64,000 bases of DNA. It comes from an uncultured Bacteroidales bacterium (GTDB lineage Bacteria > Bacteroidota > Bacteroidia > Bacteroidales > UBA932). The translations under genes and the position numbers were made by a program. The stretch spans positions 150,056-214,055 of the forward strand of contig CALUTY010000004.1 of NCBI GenBank assembly GCA_944323825.1. The letters are read 5' to 3'. Positions within the stretch are counted from its first letter, which is position 1, and the number at the start of each line of letters is the position of its first letter. Under the pieces are notes generated by a model that worked only from the letters and a program-made list of their open reading frames with translations, searched no databases and was not told where the DNA came from. Positions 17,280 through 28,881 of the stretch are shown here, in pieces.

Positions 17280-17316
17280 GGGAGGGTGGGCCGTTCGGCT
17301 CACCCTCCCTTTTTGT
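17280..17316 (+). terminator. Rho-independent terminator closing the polysaccharide locus
   Basis: A 12-base stem (GGGAGGGTGGGC with GCTCACCCTCCC, one G-U pair), loop CGTTCG, then TTTTT. It lies 33 bases after the OmpA-family stop. Confidence 0.93.
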
Positions 17317-17427
17317 CACTACTCCTGATGGAGCGCATTTAAAACAGTAAAAAACAGCAAAAAAGAAATTTTCTTCAAAAAAGAGAAAAAACTTCATAAA
17401 AATTCAGAAAAACCGTCCTTCACACCC

Positions 17428-17458
17428 TTGACAACCACCCGTCTGCATCCTATCTTCG
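17428..17458 (+). promoter_or_regulatory. Candidate Bacteroides-type promoter for the Rpn-family gene
   Basis: TTG (17428-17430), 20 bases, then TATCTTCG (17451-17458), one mismatch from TAnnTTTG, 21 bases before the ATG at 17480. The region before it (17340-17420) is AT-rich. Confidence 0.5.
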
Positions 17459-17479
17459 TCCCATAAAAATTTGTGTGTT

Positions 17480-18427
17480 ATGGGCAATGTGCAGAAAGCT
17501 TACAGCTCTTTTCAAAGGTATGTCGACATCCTCTCTGACTCGGGTTTCAAGGCGGTGTTCGGCGACGAGGCCAACAGTGACATCATCATCGGCTTCCTCA
17601 ACGCCGTCCTTCCCGAGGGCCGCCATGTCCTGAGCCTGTCCTTCACCAGGACGGAGGTCCCGGGCTTCACAGTGGCAAACAAGGCGGTACGTCTTGACCT
17701 GAGGTGCGAGAGCGAGAGCGGCAGGCATTTCATCGTGGAGATGCAGTCGTCGTGGCAGCGGAACCTGTTCCTGAGGTGTGTGCAGTATGCGTCGAAGGTG
17801 TATGATTCCAACTCCCGGTCAGGCGACCGGAACTATGAGCTCCCTGCGGTGTACCTGACGGGCATCCTGTCGATGGACTTCGGCTTCGAGCGGAACGGGC
17901 CGGAATGGGACGACAGCTTCATCTCGGAGTACACCTTCCGCGAGCGCCGCACACAGGATGTCATAGATGAGAGCATAACGATTATCTTTGTGGAGCTGTA
18001 CAGGTTCTCGAAGCCGTTGTCCGGGTGTCGGAGTCTGGCCGAGCAGTGGTGCTATGCCCTGAAGCACATGAAGGAGTTTGACTCGGTACCGCCGGAGCTT
18101 GCCAAGGAGCCCTTTGTGAGTCTGTTCCGTGCCTGTGAGATAGCCGGCTTTGACAGGGAGAAACGCATTAAATACGAAAGAGATATGATAAGCGAAAGAG
18201 ATTATTTGAACATCATGGACTCCGCCGAGGAGCGGGGCATGGAAAAAGGTCTTGAGAGAGGCATAGTACAGGGGCTTGAACGAGGTCGCGTTGAAGGCCG
18301 TGCGGAAGGCCGAGCAGAAGGCCGAGCAGAAGTTGCGAGGGCCATGTTTGCTGCGGGTATGGATATCGGAAAGATATCTTCCCTGACAGGCCTGACAGGA
18401 GAGCAGTTGAATAAGTTGCGTGCCTGA
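17480..18427 (+). CDS. Rpn / PDDEXK-family transposase-like nuclease
   Basis: A 315-residue protein of the PD-(D/E)XK family (PF12784) annotated as recombination-promoting nuclease or putative transposase. The core is visible as FKAVFGDEANSDIIIGFLNAVL, then VRLDLRCESESGRHFIVEMQ, in which D, E and Q of the D-x(n)-ExQ-like active site stand out (about residues 75-95). The C-terminal end is a charged repeat (GLERG..., then RAEGRAEGRAEV) followed by a small helix-turn-helix-like segment (DIGKISSLTGLTGEQLNKL). It has no inverted repeats and probably is not a transposase in the strict sense. ATG at 17480 preferred over TTG at 17471. Confidence 0.85.
   Translation: MGNVQKAYSSFQRYVDILSDSGFKAVFGDEANSDIIIGFLNAVLPEGRHVLSLSFTRTEVPGFTVANKAVRLDLRCESESGRHFIVEMQSSWQRNLFLRCVQYASKVYDSNSRSGDRNYELPAVYLTGILSMDFGFERNGPEWDDSFISEYTFRERRTQDVIDESITIIFVELYRFSKPLSGCRSLAEQWCYALKHMKEFDSVPPELAKEPFVSLFRACEIAGFDREKRIKYERDMISERDYLNIMDSAEERGMEKGLERGIVQGLERGRVEGRAEGRAEGRAEVARAMFAAGMDIGKISSLTGLTGEQLNKLRA
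18290..18335 (+). repeat. Short tandem repeat encoding (R-A/V-E-G)n
   Basis: Three to four imperfect 12-base copies of GGCCG(T/A)GC(G/A)GAA in the 3' part of the Rpn-family gene. Typical of this family's variable C-terminus. Confidence 0.7.
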
Positions 18428-18491
18428 ATCGGAAATTTATGGCGGGAGTCTTGCCTGTAAGACTGTCTGGCTTGTGATGGTACCGTGTGCG

Positions 18492-20126
18492 TCAATGTCT
18501 GTTTAGGTGGACCCTGGAAGGGCAGCAGGCGGTGACGGAAGGGCTATGGCTGACGATGATGATGGTCTTGCCGGATTCTTCTTCGGACAGGCGTTTCAGA
18601 AGGGTGCGTTCGGTGTCAGGATCGAGGGCTGAGGTCGGCTCGTCAAGAAGGATGATGCCGCCGGTTTTGAGCAGGCCGCGGGCTATGGCTATCCTTTGGG
18701 CCTGTCCTTCGCTCATTCCTGTGCCCGTTTCACCGCAGACGGTGTCAAGGCCGTCCGGCAGCCGGAGTACAAAATCTGCGGCGGCAGTGTGGAGGGCTTT
18801 TTTCATTTCTTCTTCCGAGGCTTCCGGATTCCCGAGGAGAAGGTTGCTTCTGACGGTTCCGCTTATGAGCGTGTTTCCCTGCGGCACATAGACTATGTTG
18901 CAGCGGGTACGCGGAGATGCTGGTACGGAGCCTGAATTGCTGTAGAACTCTATCTTCCCGCTGTCAGGCAGAATGAGGGCGAGGATCAGCCGGATGAGTG
19001 TGCTTTTCCCGGCACCGGTCGTTCCTGTAACGGCAGTGATGCTGCCCGGAGTAAAATCGTGGGTGAAATCTTCTATGACTGTCCTGCCTCCGTCGGGATA
19101 GGTGAAAGAAACTTTTTCAATCCTTATCCCTGCACGGCCTTTCAGCATTATGGGTGAACCTTTCTCTTCGGAAGGAAGTGAATGCAGTTCTTTCAGCCTG
19201 TCTATGGAGGCGGAGGCATGTATGAATGAGGGCAGCAGACGGCTCATGTCCACGACTGGCCTCTGTATCTGCGACACAAGCTGCAGGAACGCTGTCATCA
19301 TGCCGAAGGTTATGCTTCCGTCCTTCAGACCGAAGATGCTCCACAGGAATACTGTCAGATAACCTGCTGCAAAACCGGTCTGCACTATTGTCTTTGAAAA
19401 TGCCGCATAGCCTGTCCTGTGCAGCACCTGTCTCTGAAGGTCATCCTGCATGTCGGAAAGTGTTCCTGTGATTTCCGGAACTCTTTCCATCACTGAAATG
19501 AGGGTCCTGTGCTGTATATTTTCCTGAAGATGGGACTGTACACGGCTGTCCGTCTCCCTGATTTCCCTTGTGAGTCTCCGCATGGTCTTCAGCCGGCTCC
19601 TGCTTATGAGCAGGGCGGCGGGCATTATGGCCACAGTGCATAGTGCCAGTCGCCAGTCGAGTCTTGCGAGTATGACAATGGCTGCCGCCAGCTGCAGGGA
19701 TGTGACCATGGTCGCAGGGATTGTCTTGCATACTGCATCGGATACGGTTCTTACATCACCTTCGAGCCTGCTCAGCATGTCCCCCGTGTGCATGGCTTCC
19801 CTTCCCGCCCAGCGGCTTTCCAGGATTCTTGTGAAAAGCATATGGCGCAACCGGTTCTTCATCCTTATCTCTGTGGAGGCGGAAATCCTTGTCCCGGCTG
19901 CAGACAGTGCTATCTGCAATGCCATGCATCCCGCCAATATAGCCATGTGCATATACAGCCCGGCGTCGGAATGTCCGGTGGCGATGTCCACAAGTGTCTT
20001 GCTGCTCCAGATGAAGACAAAATTGGCAGCGATGCGTACTGTCCCTATGACACTGCCCGCAGCAATCCCGGTCTTTGCTCCTTCTGATGCTGCCCAAAGC
20101 CATTTTATGTAATTTGTTGCCTTCAT
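18492..20126 (-). CDS. ABC transporter, fused permease and ATPase (exporter type)
   Basis: A 544-residue half-transporter. Residues about 15-300 hold six membrane helices of the ABC exporter type. The ATPase domain (about 320-544) has Walker A GTTGAGKST, the signature MSEGQAQRIAIARGLL (SEGQ in place of the usual SGGQ), Walker B IILLDEPTSALD and the switch histidine in IIIVSH. There is no N-terminal C39 peptidase domain, so any leader would need a separate protease. Its start overlaps the stop of the S24/S26 peptidase gene (ATGA), so the two are coupled. Cargo unknown; a processed peptide is a reasonable hypothesis given the neighbours. Confidence 0.93.
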   Translation of the reverse strand: MKATNYIKWLWAASEGAKTGIAAGSVIGTVRIAANFVFIWSSKTLVDIATGHSDAGLYMHMAILAGCMALQIALSAAGTRISASTEIRMKNRLRHMLFTRILESRWAGREAMHTGDMLSRLEGDVRTVSDAVCKTIPATMVTSLQLAAAIVILARLDWRLALCTVAIMPAALLISRSRLKTMRRLTREIRETDSRVQSHLQENIQHRTLISVMERVPEITGTLSDMQDDLQRQVLHRTGYAAFSKTIVQTGFAAGYLTVFLWSIFGLKDGSITFGMMTAFLQLVSQIQRPVVDMSRLLPSFIHASASIDRLKELHSLPSEEKGSPIMLKGRAGIRIEKVSFTYPDGGRTVIEDFTHDFTPGSITAVTGTTGAGKSTLIRLILALILPDSGKIEFYSNSGSVPASPRTRCNIVYVPQGNTLISGTVRSNLLLGNPEASEEEMKKALHTAAADFVLRLPDGLDTVCGETGTGMSEGQAQRIAIARGLLKTGGIILLDEPTSALDPDTERTLLKRLSEEESGKTIIIVSHSPSVTACCPSRVHLNRH

Positions 20127-20608
20127 TCCTGATTATATGCATGAATCCGGAGCCGCACTGCATCACGGGTCCGCAGCATTTTCAAGGCGGCCCGTCTGAC
20201 CGGCAGAAGCATTCTCCAGAACTTTGCCTTTGTCTTTTCCGCTGCTGACGAGCACAATATCGTCTTTTTGCCCCGCATGATGCTCACGGCCTTGCCTGCA
20301 ATGTCCTCCACAGAACATGATTCAGTCTTTTTCAGGTTGGCATCCCCCATCAGCCTCACCATGTCGCCATTGATGCTTATTATCCTGTGCATCACATGTC
20401 TGCCTTCATCCGTGAATGCCAGCACTATGTCACCTTCTCTGAATCCCCCTTCCCGAGACAGGCATACCTTGTCCCTGTCGTGTATGAACGGATACATGCT
20501 TGAGCCTCTTGCGGTCAGCAGTACCGTCTTGCCTTCGCGCAGCATTCTGACGCACTCAGATAGCAGTTCCGATTCAGGCAGCTGTAATGTATTTTTCTCT
20601 GTTGGCAT
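20123..20608 (-). CDS. S24/S26-type signal-peptidase-like protease
   Basis: A 161-residue protein with a single S24/S26 domain. ARGSSMYPFIHDRDKV contains the catalytic serine (GSSMYP, about residues 36-41), EGDIVLAF and HVMHRIISINGDMVRLMGDAN give the rest of the fold; the HR after the strand suggests a Ser-His arrangement as in archaeal-type S26B rather than Ser-Lys. There is no clear N-terminal membrane anchor, unlike housekeeping LepB. Such proteins recur in Bacteroidetes beside an ABC exporter and a PqqD-like gene. The promoter sits so close to the ATG that the transcript is probably leaderless. Confidence 0.85.
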   Translation of the reverse strand: MPTEKNTLQLPESELLSECVRMLREGKTVLLTARGSSMYPFIHDRDKVCLSREGGFREGDIVLAFTDEGRHVMHRIISINGDMVRLMGDANLKKTESCSVEDIAGKAVSIMRGKKTILCSSAAEKTKAKFWRMLLPVRRAALKMLRTRDAVRLRIHAYNQE

Positions 20609-20614
20609 AACTTA

Positions 20615-20622
20615 CAAAGTTA
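20615..20622 (-). promoter_or_regulatory. TAnnTTTG promoter element just before the S24/S26 peptidase
   Basis: On the minus strand the sequence reads TAACTTTG, an exact TAnnTTTG, ending 6 bases before the ATG at 20608. Transcription would start on or beside the start codon. No clear TTTG is seen at the -33 spacing. Confidence 0.6.
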
Positions 20623-20633
20623 ATTAATCATCT

Positions 20634-20677
20634 ATAAAAAACGAAAAGAGGCAGAGCTCTTTTTCGAGTCTGCCTCT
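20634..20677 (-). terminator. Terminator after rpoC
   Basis: The arms AGAGGCAGA (20647-20655) and TCTGCCTCT (20669-20677) pair exactly; on the minus strand the stem is followed by TTTTCGTTTTTT. It lies about 70 bases past the rpoC stop and separates that operon from the peptidase gene in the same orientation. Confidence 0.85.
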
Positions 20678-20745
20678 CTCTCTTTGTCTCAGGGCTGCTG
20701 AAACCCTTTCTTATTTCCTTTCCGGTTGTGGCCGGATGTATCTTG

Positions 20746-23700
20746 TTACAGGTTGCTCATCGCTTTCTGGTATTCTTCCATAGGGGCAACCAGGATCTCC
20801 TGGAATTCCTTCTGGCCGGTACCGGCAGGGATGGCGTGACCGCAGATGACATTTTCCTTAAGGCCTTCGAGGGTGTCGACGCGGCCGCGGATGGCGGCTT
20901 CGCTGAGCACCTTGGTGGTCTCCTGGAAGGATGCTGCCGAAATGAAGCTGTTGGTCTTCAATGCGGCGCGGGTGATGCCCTGGAGCACCTGGCTGGCCGT
21001 GGCCGGCTTGGCTTCACGGAGAACCATCATCTTCAGACCCTGTCTTTCGAGGGAGGAGTTCTCGCTTCTCATCTCACGGACGGAAATGATATTGCCTTCC
21101 TCGTATTTCTGTGAGTCGCCTGCGTCGATGACATAGAACTTGCCGTAGATGGCATCGTTGGTGTCCATGAACTGCCATTTGTCCACAAGTTCCTCAGGGA
21201 GGAATTCGGTGTCGCCCGGATCATTGATCTGGACTTTCCTCATCATCTGGCGCACGATGATTTCAAAGTGCTTGTCGTTGATCTTCACACCCTGCAGACG
21301 GTATACCTCCTGAATCTCGTTCACGATGTATTCCTGTACCTTGATAGGGCCGAGGATATTGAGGATGTCGGTAGGGGAGACTGCTCCGTCGGAAAGCCTC
21401 ATTCCTGCCTTCACATAGTCGTTCTCCTGGACAAGTATCTGCTTGGTAAGAGGAACGAGGTAGCGTTTCTCCTGACCTGACTTGTTCCTGATGATGATCT
21501 CCCTGTTGCCTCTCTTGATCTTGCCCATGAGCACCTCACCGTTGATTTCGGATACGATGGCAGGATTTGAAGGGTTACGGGCTTCGAAAAGCTCGGTGAC
21601 ACGAGGAAGACCTCCGGTGATGTCGCTTGACTTTCCGATTGCACGAGGGATCTTGATAATGATGTCACCGACCTTCACCTTCTCTCCGTCGCCTACCATG
21701 ACATGGGCACCGACCGGCAGGTTGTACTGCTTCTTGCTTTCGCCGTTCTCGTCGATGATGTTGATGGTAGGGTTCTTCGACTTGTCCCTGGACTCGATGA
21801 TGACCTTGTCCCTGTTGAGGGAGTATTCATCAGCGGCTTCCTCGCGGAATGTCACGCCGTCGATCATGCTGTCGAAGCGTACCGTACCGGCTGTCTCAAT
21901 GATGGTGATGGCGTTGTATGCATCCCATTCGCAGATGAGGTCGCCTTTCTCGACCTTCTCCCCGTCCTTCTTGTAGAGGACTGAGCCATAAGGTACGTCA
22001 TACTGGGAGAATGTGATGCCTGTGTTCTCGTCAACTATGCGTACTTCAGTTGTACGGCTGACGACAACATCATGCACTGTTCCGTCATCTTCAACTCTCT
22101 GAATGGTCCTGAGTTCCTCGAATTCAAGCTTACCGTTGTATTTGGACTCAATGGAGCTTTCTGATGCGGTGCTGGATGCGGTACCTCCGACATGGAATGT
22201 ACGGAGAGTAAGCTGTGTACCGGGCTCACCGATGGACTGTGCGGCAATGACACCGACCACTTCGCCTTTTTCAACCATCCTGCCGGATGCGAGGTTGCGT
22301 CCGTAGCACTTTGCACAGACTCCCTTGCGGGATTCACAGGTGAGTACCGAGCGGATTTCGACCTGTTCGATTGGCAGGGATTCGATGAGGGAGGCGATGC
22401 TTTCCGTAATCTCTTCGCCTGCAGGGAGGATGAGTTCCCCAGTGAGAGGGTTGAATATGTCGTGTACGGAAGTCCTTCCGAGAATCCTTTCCCCGAGGGA
22501 TTCCACCACTTCGTCCTTGCTCTTGATGGCGGTGGCGATGAGGCCCCTGAGGGTGCCGCAGTCCTCCTCGTTGATGATCACGTCGTGTGACACATCCACA
22601 AGACGGCGGGTCAGGTAACCTGCGTCGGCTGTCTTGAGGGCGGTATCGGCAAGACCTTTACGCGCACCGTGTGTGGAGATGAAGTACTCGAGCACTGTCA
22701 TTCCTTCCTTCAGGTTGGAGATGATAGGGTTCTCGATGATTTCCGCTCCCTGGGCTCCTGACTTCTGAGGCTTCGCCATAAGTCCACGCATTCCGCAGAG
22801 CTGCTTGATCTGCTGTGTGGAACCGCGGGCTCCGGAGTCGAGCATCATGTAGACAGGATTGAATCCCTGCTGGTCGCTGGAAATCTGCTTCTCCACGATG
22901 CCGGTGATCTGGTTGTCGATGGCTGTCCAGAGGTCGATGACCTTGTTGTAGCGCTCGTTGTTGGTGATGAATCCCATCGAGAAGTTGTTCTTGATGGATT
23001 CCACTGTCTTGTAGCCGTTTTCGATGAGGGACCTCTTCTCCTCCGGGATAATCACATCGCCGAGGTTGAATGAAAGTCCTCCCTTGAACGCCATTGTATA
23101 TCCGAGGTTCTTGATGTCATCGAGGAACTGGGCTGTACGTGCCACACCGGTATTCTTGATGACCACGGAAATGATCTTTCTCAAAGACTTCTTTCCGAGA
23201 ATCTCGTTTACATACGGCACTTCCTGCGGAACGAACTGGTTCACGATGATGCGGCCCGGAGTGGTTTCCACCATCTGTGTGCCGTTTTCAGGATTCATCT
23301 TGTCTTTCGGCAGGCGTACCTGTATCTTCGCATGTATGTCGATGGCCTTTTCATTAAGGGCTATTATGACCTCTTCAGGACCATAGAACTTCATTCCTTC
23401 TCCCTTGGCACCCGGCCTTGCCTTGGTGATGTAGTACAGACCGAGGACCATGTCCTGTGAAGGCACGGTGATAGGCGTACCGTTGGCAGGGTTGAGGATG
23501 TTGTGCGAGCCGAGCATGAGGAGCTGTGCCTCCATGATGGCTGCATTGCCGAGAGGGAGGTGAACCGCCATCTGGTCACCGTCGAAGTCGGCGTTGAATG
23601 CCGTACATGCGAGCGGATGCAGCTGGATGGCCTTTCCTTCTATCATCTTCGGCTGGAATGCCTGGATACCGAGCCTGTGGAGGGTCGGTGCACGGTTCAG

Positions 23701-24993
23701 GAGCACCGGATGTCCCTTCATCACATTCTCGAGGATGTCCCAGATGACCGGATCCTTCCTGTCCACTATCTTCTTGGCGGACTTCACCGTCTTTACGATG
23801 CCCCTTTCTATCAGTTTCCTGATGATGAACGGCTTGTAGAGTTCGGCAGCCATGAACTTAGGTAGACCGCACTCGTGCATGTTCAGCTCAGGACCTACGA
23901 CAATCACGGAACGGGCGGAGTAGTCCACACGTTTTCCGAGGAGGTTCTGGCGGAAGCGTCCCTGCTTTCCTTTCAGGCTGTCCGAGAGGGACTTGAGGGT
24001 CCTGTTGGCTTCGCTCTTGACTGCGTTTGACTTCTTGGAGTTGTCAAACAGTGAGTCAACGGCCTCCTGCAGCATACGCTTTTCGTTTCTGAGGATGACT
24101 TCCGGAGCCTTGATCTCAATGAGTCTCTTCAGACGGTTGTTCCTGATGATCACCCTTCTGTAGAGGTCATTCAGGTCTGATGTCGCAAAGCGGCCTCCGT
24201 CAAGCGGAACGAGAGGGCGGAGATCAGGCGGAATGACAGGGATGACCTTCAAGATCATCCATTCAGGCCTGTTGATGCCCTTCGACTCCTGGAACCATTT
24301 CACTATGCTGAGCCTCTTGAGGGCTTCTGCCCTTCTCTGCTGCGATGTCTCGGTGTTCATCTTGGTGCGGAGCTCCTTGGCGAGTGCGTCTATGTCGATT
24401 TCCTTCAGGAGTTCGTAGATGGCCTCTGCTCCCATTCCAGCCCTGAACTTGTCCGGGTCGTCGTTCGGAAGATTCTGGTTGTCAGGCATGCTGTCAATCA
24501 GGTCAAGATATTCCTCTTCCGAAAGGAGTTCCTTCTTTGCTATGCCGGTGGTGCCCGGGTTGATCACTATATACTTCTCATAGTAGATCACGGCCTCGAG
24601 CTTCTTTGCAGCAATCCCGAGGAGGGCGGCTATCTTGTTCGGAGCGGACTTGAAATACCAGATATGTGCTACCGGAACGGTAAGCTCGATGTGGCCCATC
24701 CTTTCCCTGCGCACTTTCTTCTCGGTGACTTCCACTCCGCAGCGGTCGCAGACGATGCCGCGGTATCTGATTCTCTTGTATTTGCCGCAGTGACATTCGT
24801 AATCCTTGGTAGGACCGAAGATCTTTTCGCAGAAAAGACCGTCCCTCTCCGGCTTGTAGGTCCTGTAGTTCACTGTCTCAGGCTTCAGGACCTCTCCTGA
24901 AGACCTCTGCTTGATGTCTTCAGGGGAAGCAAGGGAGATGCTGATTCTTTCGAAATTGCTTTTAACCTTGTTTTCTTTATTAAAAGTAGGCAT
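20746..24993 (-). CDS. rpoC: DNA-directed RNA polymerase subunit beta'
   Basis: 1415 residues, full length. It has the N-terminal zinc site ([19 protein letters not shown], about 70-88), the invariant [12 protein letters not shown] with the three catalytic aspartates (about 465-476), the second zinc cluster ([13 protein letters not shown]) and the trigger-loop region [13 protein letters not shown]. It forms the catalytic centre with RpoB. The gene follows rpoB by 28 bases with the same orientation. Nothing unusual seen in the domain order. Confidence 0.99.
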   Translation of the reverse strand: MPTFNKENKVKSNFERISISLASPEDIKQRSSGEVLKPETVNYRTYKPERDGLFCEKIFGPTKDYECHCGKYKRIRYRGIVCDRCGVEVTEKKVRRERMGHIELTVPVAHIWYFKSAPNKIAALLGIAAKKLEAVIYYEKYIVINPGTTGIAKKELLSEEEYLDLIDSMPDNQNLPNDDPDKFRAGMGAEAIYELLKEIDIDALAKELRTKMNTETSQQRRAEALKRLSIVKWFQESKGINRPEWMILKVIPVIPPDLRPLVPLDGGRFATSDLNDLYRRVIIRNNRLKRLIEIKAPEVILRNEKRMLQEAVDSLFDNSKKSNAVKSEANRTLKSLSDSLKGKQGRFRQNLLGKRVDYSARSVIVVGPELNMHECGLPKFMAAELYKPFIIRKLIERGIVKTVKSAKKIVDRKDPVIWDILENVMKGHPVLLNRAPTLHRLGIQAFQPKMIEGKAIQLHPLACTAFNADFDGDQMAVHLPLGNAAIMEAQLLMLGSHNILNPANGTPITVPSQDMVLGLYYITKARPGAKGEGMKFYGPEEVIIALNEKAIDIHAKIQVRLPKDKMNPENGTQMVETTPGRIIVNQFVPQEVPYVNEILGKKSLRKIISVVIKNTGVARTAQFLDDIKNLGYTMAFKGGLSFNLGDVIIPEEKRSLIENGYKTVESIKNNFSMGFITNNERYNKVIDLWTAIDNQITGIVEKQISSDQQGFNPVYMMLDSGARGSTQQIKQLCGMRGLMAKPQKSGAQGAEIIENPIISNLKEGMTVLEYFISTHGARKGLADTALKTADAGYLTRRLVDVSHDVIINEEDCGTLRGLIATAIKSKDEVVESLGERILGRTSVHDIFNPLTGELILPAGEEITESIASLIESLPIEQVEIRSVLTCESRKGVCAKCYGRNLASGRMVEKGEVVGVIAAQSIGEPGTQLTLRTFHVGGTASSTASESSIESKYNGKLEFEELRTIQRVEDDGTVHDVVVSRTTEVRIVDENTGITFSQYDVPYGSVLYKKDGEKVEKGDLICEWDAYNAITIIETAGTVRFDSMIDGVTFREEAADEYSLNRDKVIIESRDKSKNPTINIIDENGESKKQYNLPVGAHVMVGDGEKVKVGDIIIKIPRAIGKSSDITGGLPRVTELFEARNPSNPAIVSEINGEVLMGKIKRGNREIIIRNKSGQEKRYLVPLTKQILVQENDYVKAGMRLSDGAVSPTDILNILGPIKVQEYIVNEIQEVYRLQGVKINDKHFEIIVRQMMRKVQINDPGDTEFLPEELVDKWQFMDTNDAIYGKFYVIDAGDSQKYEEGNIISVREMRSENSSLERQGLKMMVLREAKPATASQVLQGITRAALKTNSFISAASFQETTKVLSEAAIRGRVDTLEGLKENVICGHAIPAGTGQKEFQEILVAPMEEYQKAMSNL

Positions 24994-25021
24994 ATTCCTA
25001 AAATTTCAAATTGTCAGTAAA

Positions 25022-28000
25022 TTAATCCAATGTCACTTTCAAGCCGAGTCCCCTGAGCTCATGGAGCAATACGTTGAGGGATTCCGGAATGCCAGGCGTC
25101 GGCATGAGGTCGCCCTTGACGATGGCCTCGTATGCCTTTGACCTTCCTGTGACATCATCTGACTTCACGGTCAGGATTTCCTGCAGCACATTTGATGCAC
25201 CGAATGCCTCGAGTGCCCAGACCTCCATTTCTCCGAATCTCTGTCCTCCGAACTGTGCCTTTCCTCCGAGAGGCTGCTGGGTGATGAGAGAGTATGGTCC
25301 GATGGACCTTGCATGCATCTTGTCGTCCACCATGTGGCCCAGTTTGATCATGTAGATCACACCCACTGTTGCAGGCTGGTCAAACCAGTCACCTGTTCCT
25401 CCGTCGCGCAGATATGTCTTTCCGAAGCGCGGAAGTCCGGCCTTGTCGGTGTATGCGCAGATGTCGTCAAGGCTTGCGCCGTCGAAGATAGGGGTGCTGA
25501 ACTTGAGCCCGAGTTCTTCGCCTGCCCATCCGAGAACAGTTTCATATATCTGTCCCAGGTTCATACGCGAAGGTACACCGAGAGGGTTGAGGACTATGTC
25601 AACCGGCGTCCCGTCCTCAAGGAACGGCATATCTTCGTCCCTTACGACCTTTGCCACGATACCTTTGTTTCCGTGGCGGCCGGCCATCTTGTCACCCACG
25701 CGGATCTTCCTCTTCTTGGCCACATAGACCTTGGCAAGCTGCATCACTCCGTTAGGAAGCTCGTCGCCGACCTTGATCTTGTCGAGCACCCTCTTGTGCT
25801 TTGCTGCAAGTTCCTTATGGGCAATGCAGTAGTTGTTGATGAGCTCGCGGATCATCACATTTGCATTCTTGTCGGATGTCCACTTGCTTGAGTTTATGTT
25901 GGCATAGTCGATGCCCTTTATGTCGGCTGCGGTGATCTTTCTGCCCTTTTCCACAATCTCCACTCCATAGAGGTCGCTTATGCCGGCGCTCTCCTTTCCT
26001 TCGGCGAGCGCTGAGAGCTTCTCTATGAATTTGGCACGGAGCGCTTCGGACTTCTTGTTGAATTCGTCCTCCGCCATGTCGATCTTGGCCTTCTGGTCAG
26101 CCTTTGCCTCTTTCCTGTTGCTTTCCTTGGCAACCTTTGAATAGAGGGCTGTGCCGATTACGGTACCGCTGAGGGACGGGGTGGCCTTCAGTGAGGCGTC
26201 TTTCACGTCGCCTGCCTTGTCGCCGAAGATGGCCCTGAGGAGTTTCTCTTCAGGTGACGGGTCGCTCTCTCCCTTAGGGGTGATCTTTCCGATCATGATG
26301 TCACCCGGCTCGATGTGGGCACCGATGCGGATGATACCGTTTTCATCCAGGTCCTTTGTGGCGTCTTCGCTCACGTTAGGAATGTCGGAAGTCAGCTCCT
26401 CCATTCCGCGCTTGGTGTCACGCACCTCGGTAATGTATTCGTCTACATGCACGGAAGTGAGGATATCCCAGCGGATCATCCTTTCGGAAAGCACGATGGC
26501 GTCCTCGTAGTTGTATCCTTTCCACGGCATGAATGCCACTTTCAGGTTGCGTCCGAGGGCCAGTTCGCCATTCTGTGTGGCGTAGCCTTCCGTCATTATC
26601 TGTCCCTTCTCCACGATGTCGCCCTTCCTTACGATAGGCTTGAGCAGGATTGTGGTGCTCTGGTTGGTCCTTCTGTATATAGGAAGCTTGTAGACTGTGA
26701 TCTCCGGGGAGAAGCTTACGAATTTCTCGTCATCGGTACGGTCGTATTTCACGTGGATTTCGTTGGCATCCACATATACCACCTCGCCTTTCCTTTCGGC
26801 AGTCACCTGTGTCCTGGAGTCGAGGCAGACCCTCTCTTCAAGGCCGGTTCCCACGATAGGGGACTCAGGGTTGAGGAGCGGAACTGCCTGCCTCATCATG
26901 TTCGCACCCATCAATGCACGGTGGGCGTCGTCATGCTCGAGGAACGGAATCAGGGATGCGGCCACGGATGCGATCTGGTTAGGAGCCACATCCATAAGGT
27001 CCACTTCATCCTTGGTCACCACAGGGAAGTCTGCGCCGAGGCGGCACTGGATCCTCTCGTCGAGGATGTCGCCCTGCTCGTCCATCTTCACATTGGCGAG
27101 GGATATCATCTTGTTCTCCTCTTCTTCAGCGCTCATGTAGAGCCAGCCCTTGTCGCTCAGGTCCACCTTGCCGTTCTCCACCTTGCGGTATGGGGTCTCG
27201 ATGAAGCCGAGGTCGCTGATCCTTGCATATACGCAGAGGGATGAGATGAGTCCGATGTTAGGTCCTTCCGGTGTCTCGATAGGACAAAGACGGCCGTAGT
27301 GAGTGTAGTGCACGTCACGCACCTCGAATCCGGCCCTATCGCGGGAAAGTCCTCCCGGACCGAGTGCAGAAAGACGGCGCTTGTGCGTCATTTCAGAAAG
27401 CGGGTTGGTCTGGTCCATGAACTGCGAGAGCTGGCTCGTCCCGAAGAATGAGTTGATCACGGAAGAAAGGGTCTTCGCATTGATCAGGTCAATAGGGGAG
27501 AACTGCTCGCTGTCACGCACGTTCATCCTTTCCCTGATGGTCCTGGCCATCCTGGAAAGTCCCACGCTGAACTGGTTTGCCAGCTGTTCTCCTACAGTCC
27601 TGATACGCCTGTTGCTCAAGTGGTCGATATCGTCCACAGTGGCCTTGGAGTTGATCAGCTGGATCAGGTATTTGATGATCTCTATTATGTCCGTGTTGGT
27701 GAGCACGCGCGTATCCTCAGAGATCGTGAGGTTCAGTTTCTTGTTGAGGCGGTACCTTCCCACGTCACCGAGGTCGTACCTCTTCTCGGAGAAGAAGAGC
27801 TTGTCGATGACGTCCCTTGCAGTGGCCTCATCAGGCGGTTCGGAATTCCTCAGCTGCTTGTAGATGTAGTTGATGGCTTCCGTTTCCGTATTTGTCGGGT
27901 CCTTCTGGAGGGTATTGTAGATGATGGCGTATTCATTTACATTTGTTTCCTCTTTCTGAAGGAGAATTGTCTTGACATCTGTCTCGGCGAGCCTTTCGAT

Positions 28001-28843
28001 GGTGTCATCGTTCAGGATTTCGCCTCTCTCGACTATAGGGGTGGTCCTTTCCACCGGTATAACCTCTCCGGTGTCCTCGTCCACGAAGTCCTCTATCCAT
28101 GTCTTGAGCACTTTGGCTGCAAGTTTCCTTCCCTCATTTTTCTTGAGGTTCTCAGGGGTGGCCTCAATCTCGTCGGCAAGGCCGAAGATGTCGATGATGT
28201 CCTTGTCCCCGTTGAATCCGATGGCCCTCAGGAGCGTGGTGACCGGCAGTTTCTTCTTGCGGTCGATGTATGCGTACATGACATTGTTGATGTCAGTGGC
28301 AAACTCTATCCACGAACCCTTGAACGGAATGATCCTGGCAGAATAAAGCTTTGTTCCGTTGGCATGGAGACTCTGTCCGAAAAATACTCCCGGCGACCTG
28401 TGGAGCTGGGAAACGATGATTCTTTCTGATCCGTTGATGACGAAGGTCCCTCCCGGGGTCATGTAAGGAATGTTGCCGAGATATACGTCCTGCACACTGA
28501 TGTCGAAATCCTCGTGCTCAGGGTCGCTGCATGAAAGACGGAGTTTGGCTTTCAGAGGCACATTGTAGGTCAATCCTCTCTCAAGACATTCGTCAATGGA
28601 ATACTGCGGAGGATCGATGAAATAGTCAATGAACTCGAGCTTGTAGTTGTTCCTTGTGTCTTCAATCGGGAATATCTCCTGAAATACCTGGTACAGACCT
28701 TCATTCTTCCTGTTCTCAGGAGTCGTGTCGAGCTGGAAGAAGTCGCGGAATGACTTCAGCTGCACTTCCAGCAGGTCCGGATACTCAAGGAGAATCTTTG
28801 ATGATGCGAAGGAAATTCGCTGTGTTTTAGTCTTTTGTGACAT
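25022..28843 (-). CDS. rpoB: DNA-directed RNA polymerase subunit beta
   Basis: 1273 residues. Landmarks: the rifampicin-binding region [33 protein letters not shown] (about 475-510), [13 protein letters not shown], and the C-terminal [24 protein letters not shown] that contacts beta'. The rifampicin-region residues visible (Q, D, H, R, S of SQFMDQ...HKRRLSALG) are the wild-type ones, so no resistance change is evident. It is preceded by a hairpin that could attenuate transcription from the ribosomal protein genes. Confidence 0.99.
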   Translation of the reverse strand: MSQKTKTQRISFASSKILLEYPDLLEVQLKSFRDFFQLDTTPENRKNEGLYQVFQEIFPIEDTRNNYKLEFIDYFIDPPQYSIDECLERGLTYNVPLKAKLRLSCSDPEHEDFDISVQDVYLGNIPYMTPGGTFVINGSERIIVSQLHRSPGVFFGQSLHANGTKLYSARIIPFKGSWIEFATDINNVMYAYIDRKKKLPVTTLLRAIGFNGDKDIIDIFGLADEIEATPENLKKNEGRKLAAKVLKTWIEDFVDEDTGEVIPVERTTPIVERGEILNDDTIERLAETDVKTILLQKEETNVNEYAIIYNTLQKDPTNTETEAINYIYKQLRNSEPPDEATARDVIDKLFFSEKRYDLGDVGRYRLNKKLNLTISEDTRVLTNTDIIEIIKYLIQLINSKATVDDIDHLSNRRIRTVGEQLANQFSVGLSRMARTIRERMNVRDSEQFSPIDLINAKTLSSVINSFFGTSQLSQFMDQTNPLSEMTHKRRLSALGPGGLSRDRAGFEVRDVHYTHYGRLCPIETPEGPNIGLISSLCVYARISDLGFIETPYRKVENGKVDLSDKGWLYMSAEEEENKMISLANVKMDEQGDILDERIQCRLGADFPVVTKDEVDLMDVAPNQIASVAASLIPFLEHDDAHRALMGANMMRQAVPLLNPESPIVGTGLEERVCLDSRTQVTAERKGEVVYVDANEIHVKYDRTDDEKFVSFSPEITVYKLPIYRRTNQSTTILLKPIVRKGDIVEKGQIMTEGYATQNGELALGRNLKVAFMPWKGYNYEDAIVLSERMIRWDILTSVHVDEYITEVRDTKRGMEELTSDIPNVSEDATKDLDENGIIRIGAHIEPGDIMIGKITPKGESDPSPEEKLLRAIFGDKAGDVKDASLKATPSLSGTVIGTALYSKVAKESNRKEAKADQKAKIDMAEDEFNKKSEALRAKFIEKLSALAEGKESAGISDLYGVEIVEKGRKITAADIKGIDYANINSSKWTSDKNANVMIRELINNYCIAHKELAAKHKRVLDKIKVGDELPNGVMQLAKVYVAKKRKIRVGDKMAGRHGNKGIVAKVVRDEDMPFLEDGTPVDIVLNPLGVPSRMNLGQIYETVLGWAGEELGLKFSTPIFDGASLDDICAYTDKAGLPRFGKTYLRDGGTGDWFDQPATVGVIYMIKLGHMVDDKMHARSIGPYSLITQQPLGGKAQFGGQRFGEMEVWALEAFGASNVLQEILTVKSDDVTGRSKAYEAIVKGDLMPTPGIPESLNVLLHELRGLGLKVTLD

Positions 28844-28881
28844 CTGTCTACCTTTAGTATAGAGAAAAACTTAAATACGAC

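Noticed and set aside
17480..18427. Insertion sequence around the Rpn-family gene
   Set aside because: No terminal inverted repeats or target duplication seen; its own promoter and an intact upstream terminator argue for a resident gene.
25313..27863. Long open frames opposite rpoB
   Set aside because: Shadows caused by codon bias of a highly expressed gene; no family pattern.
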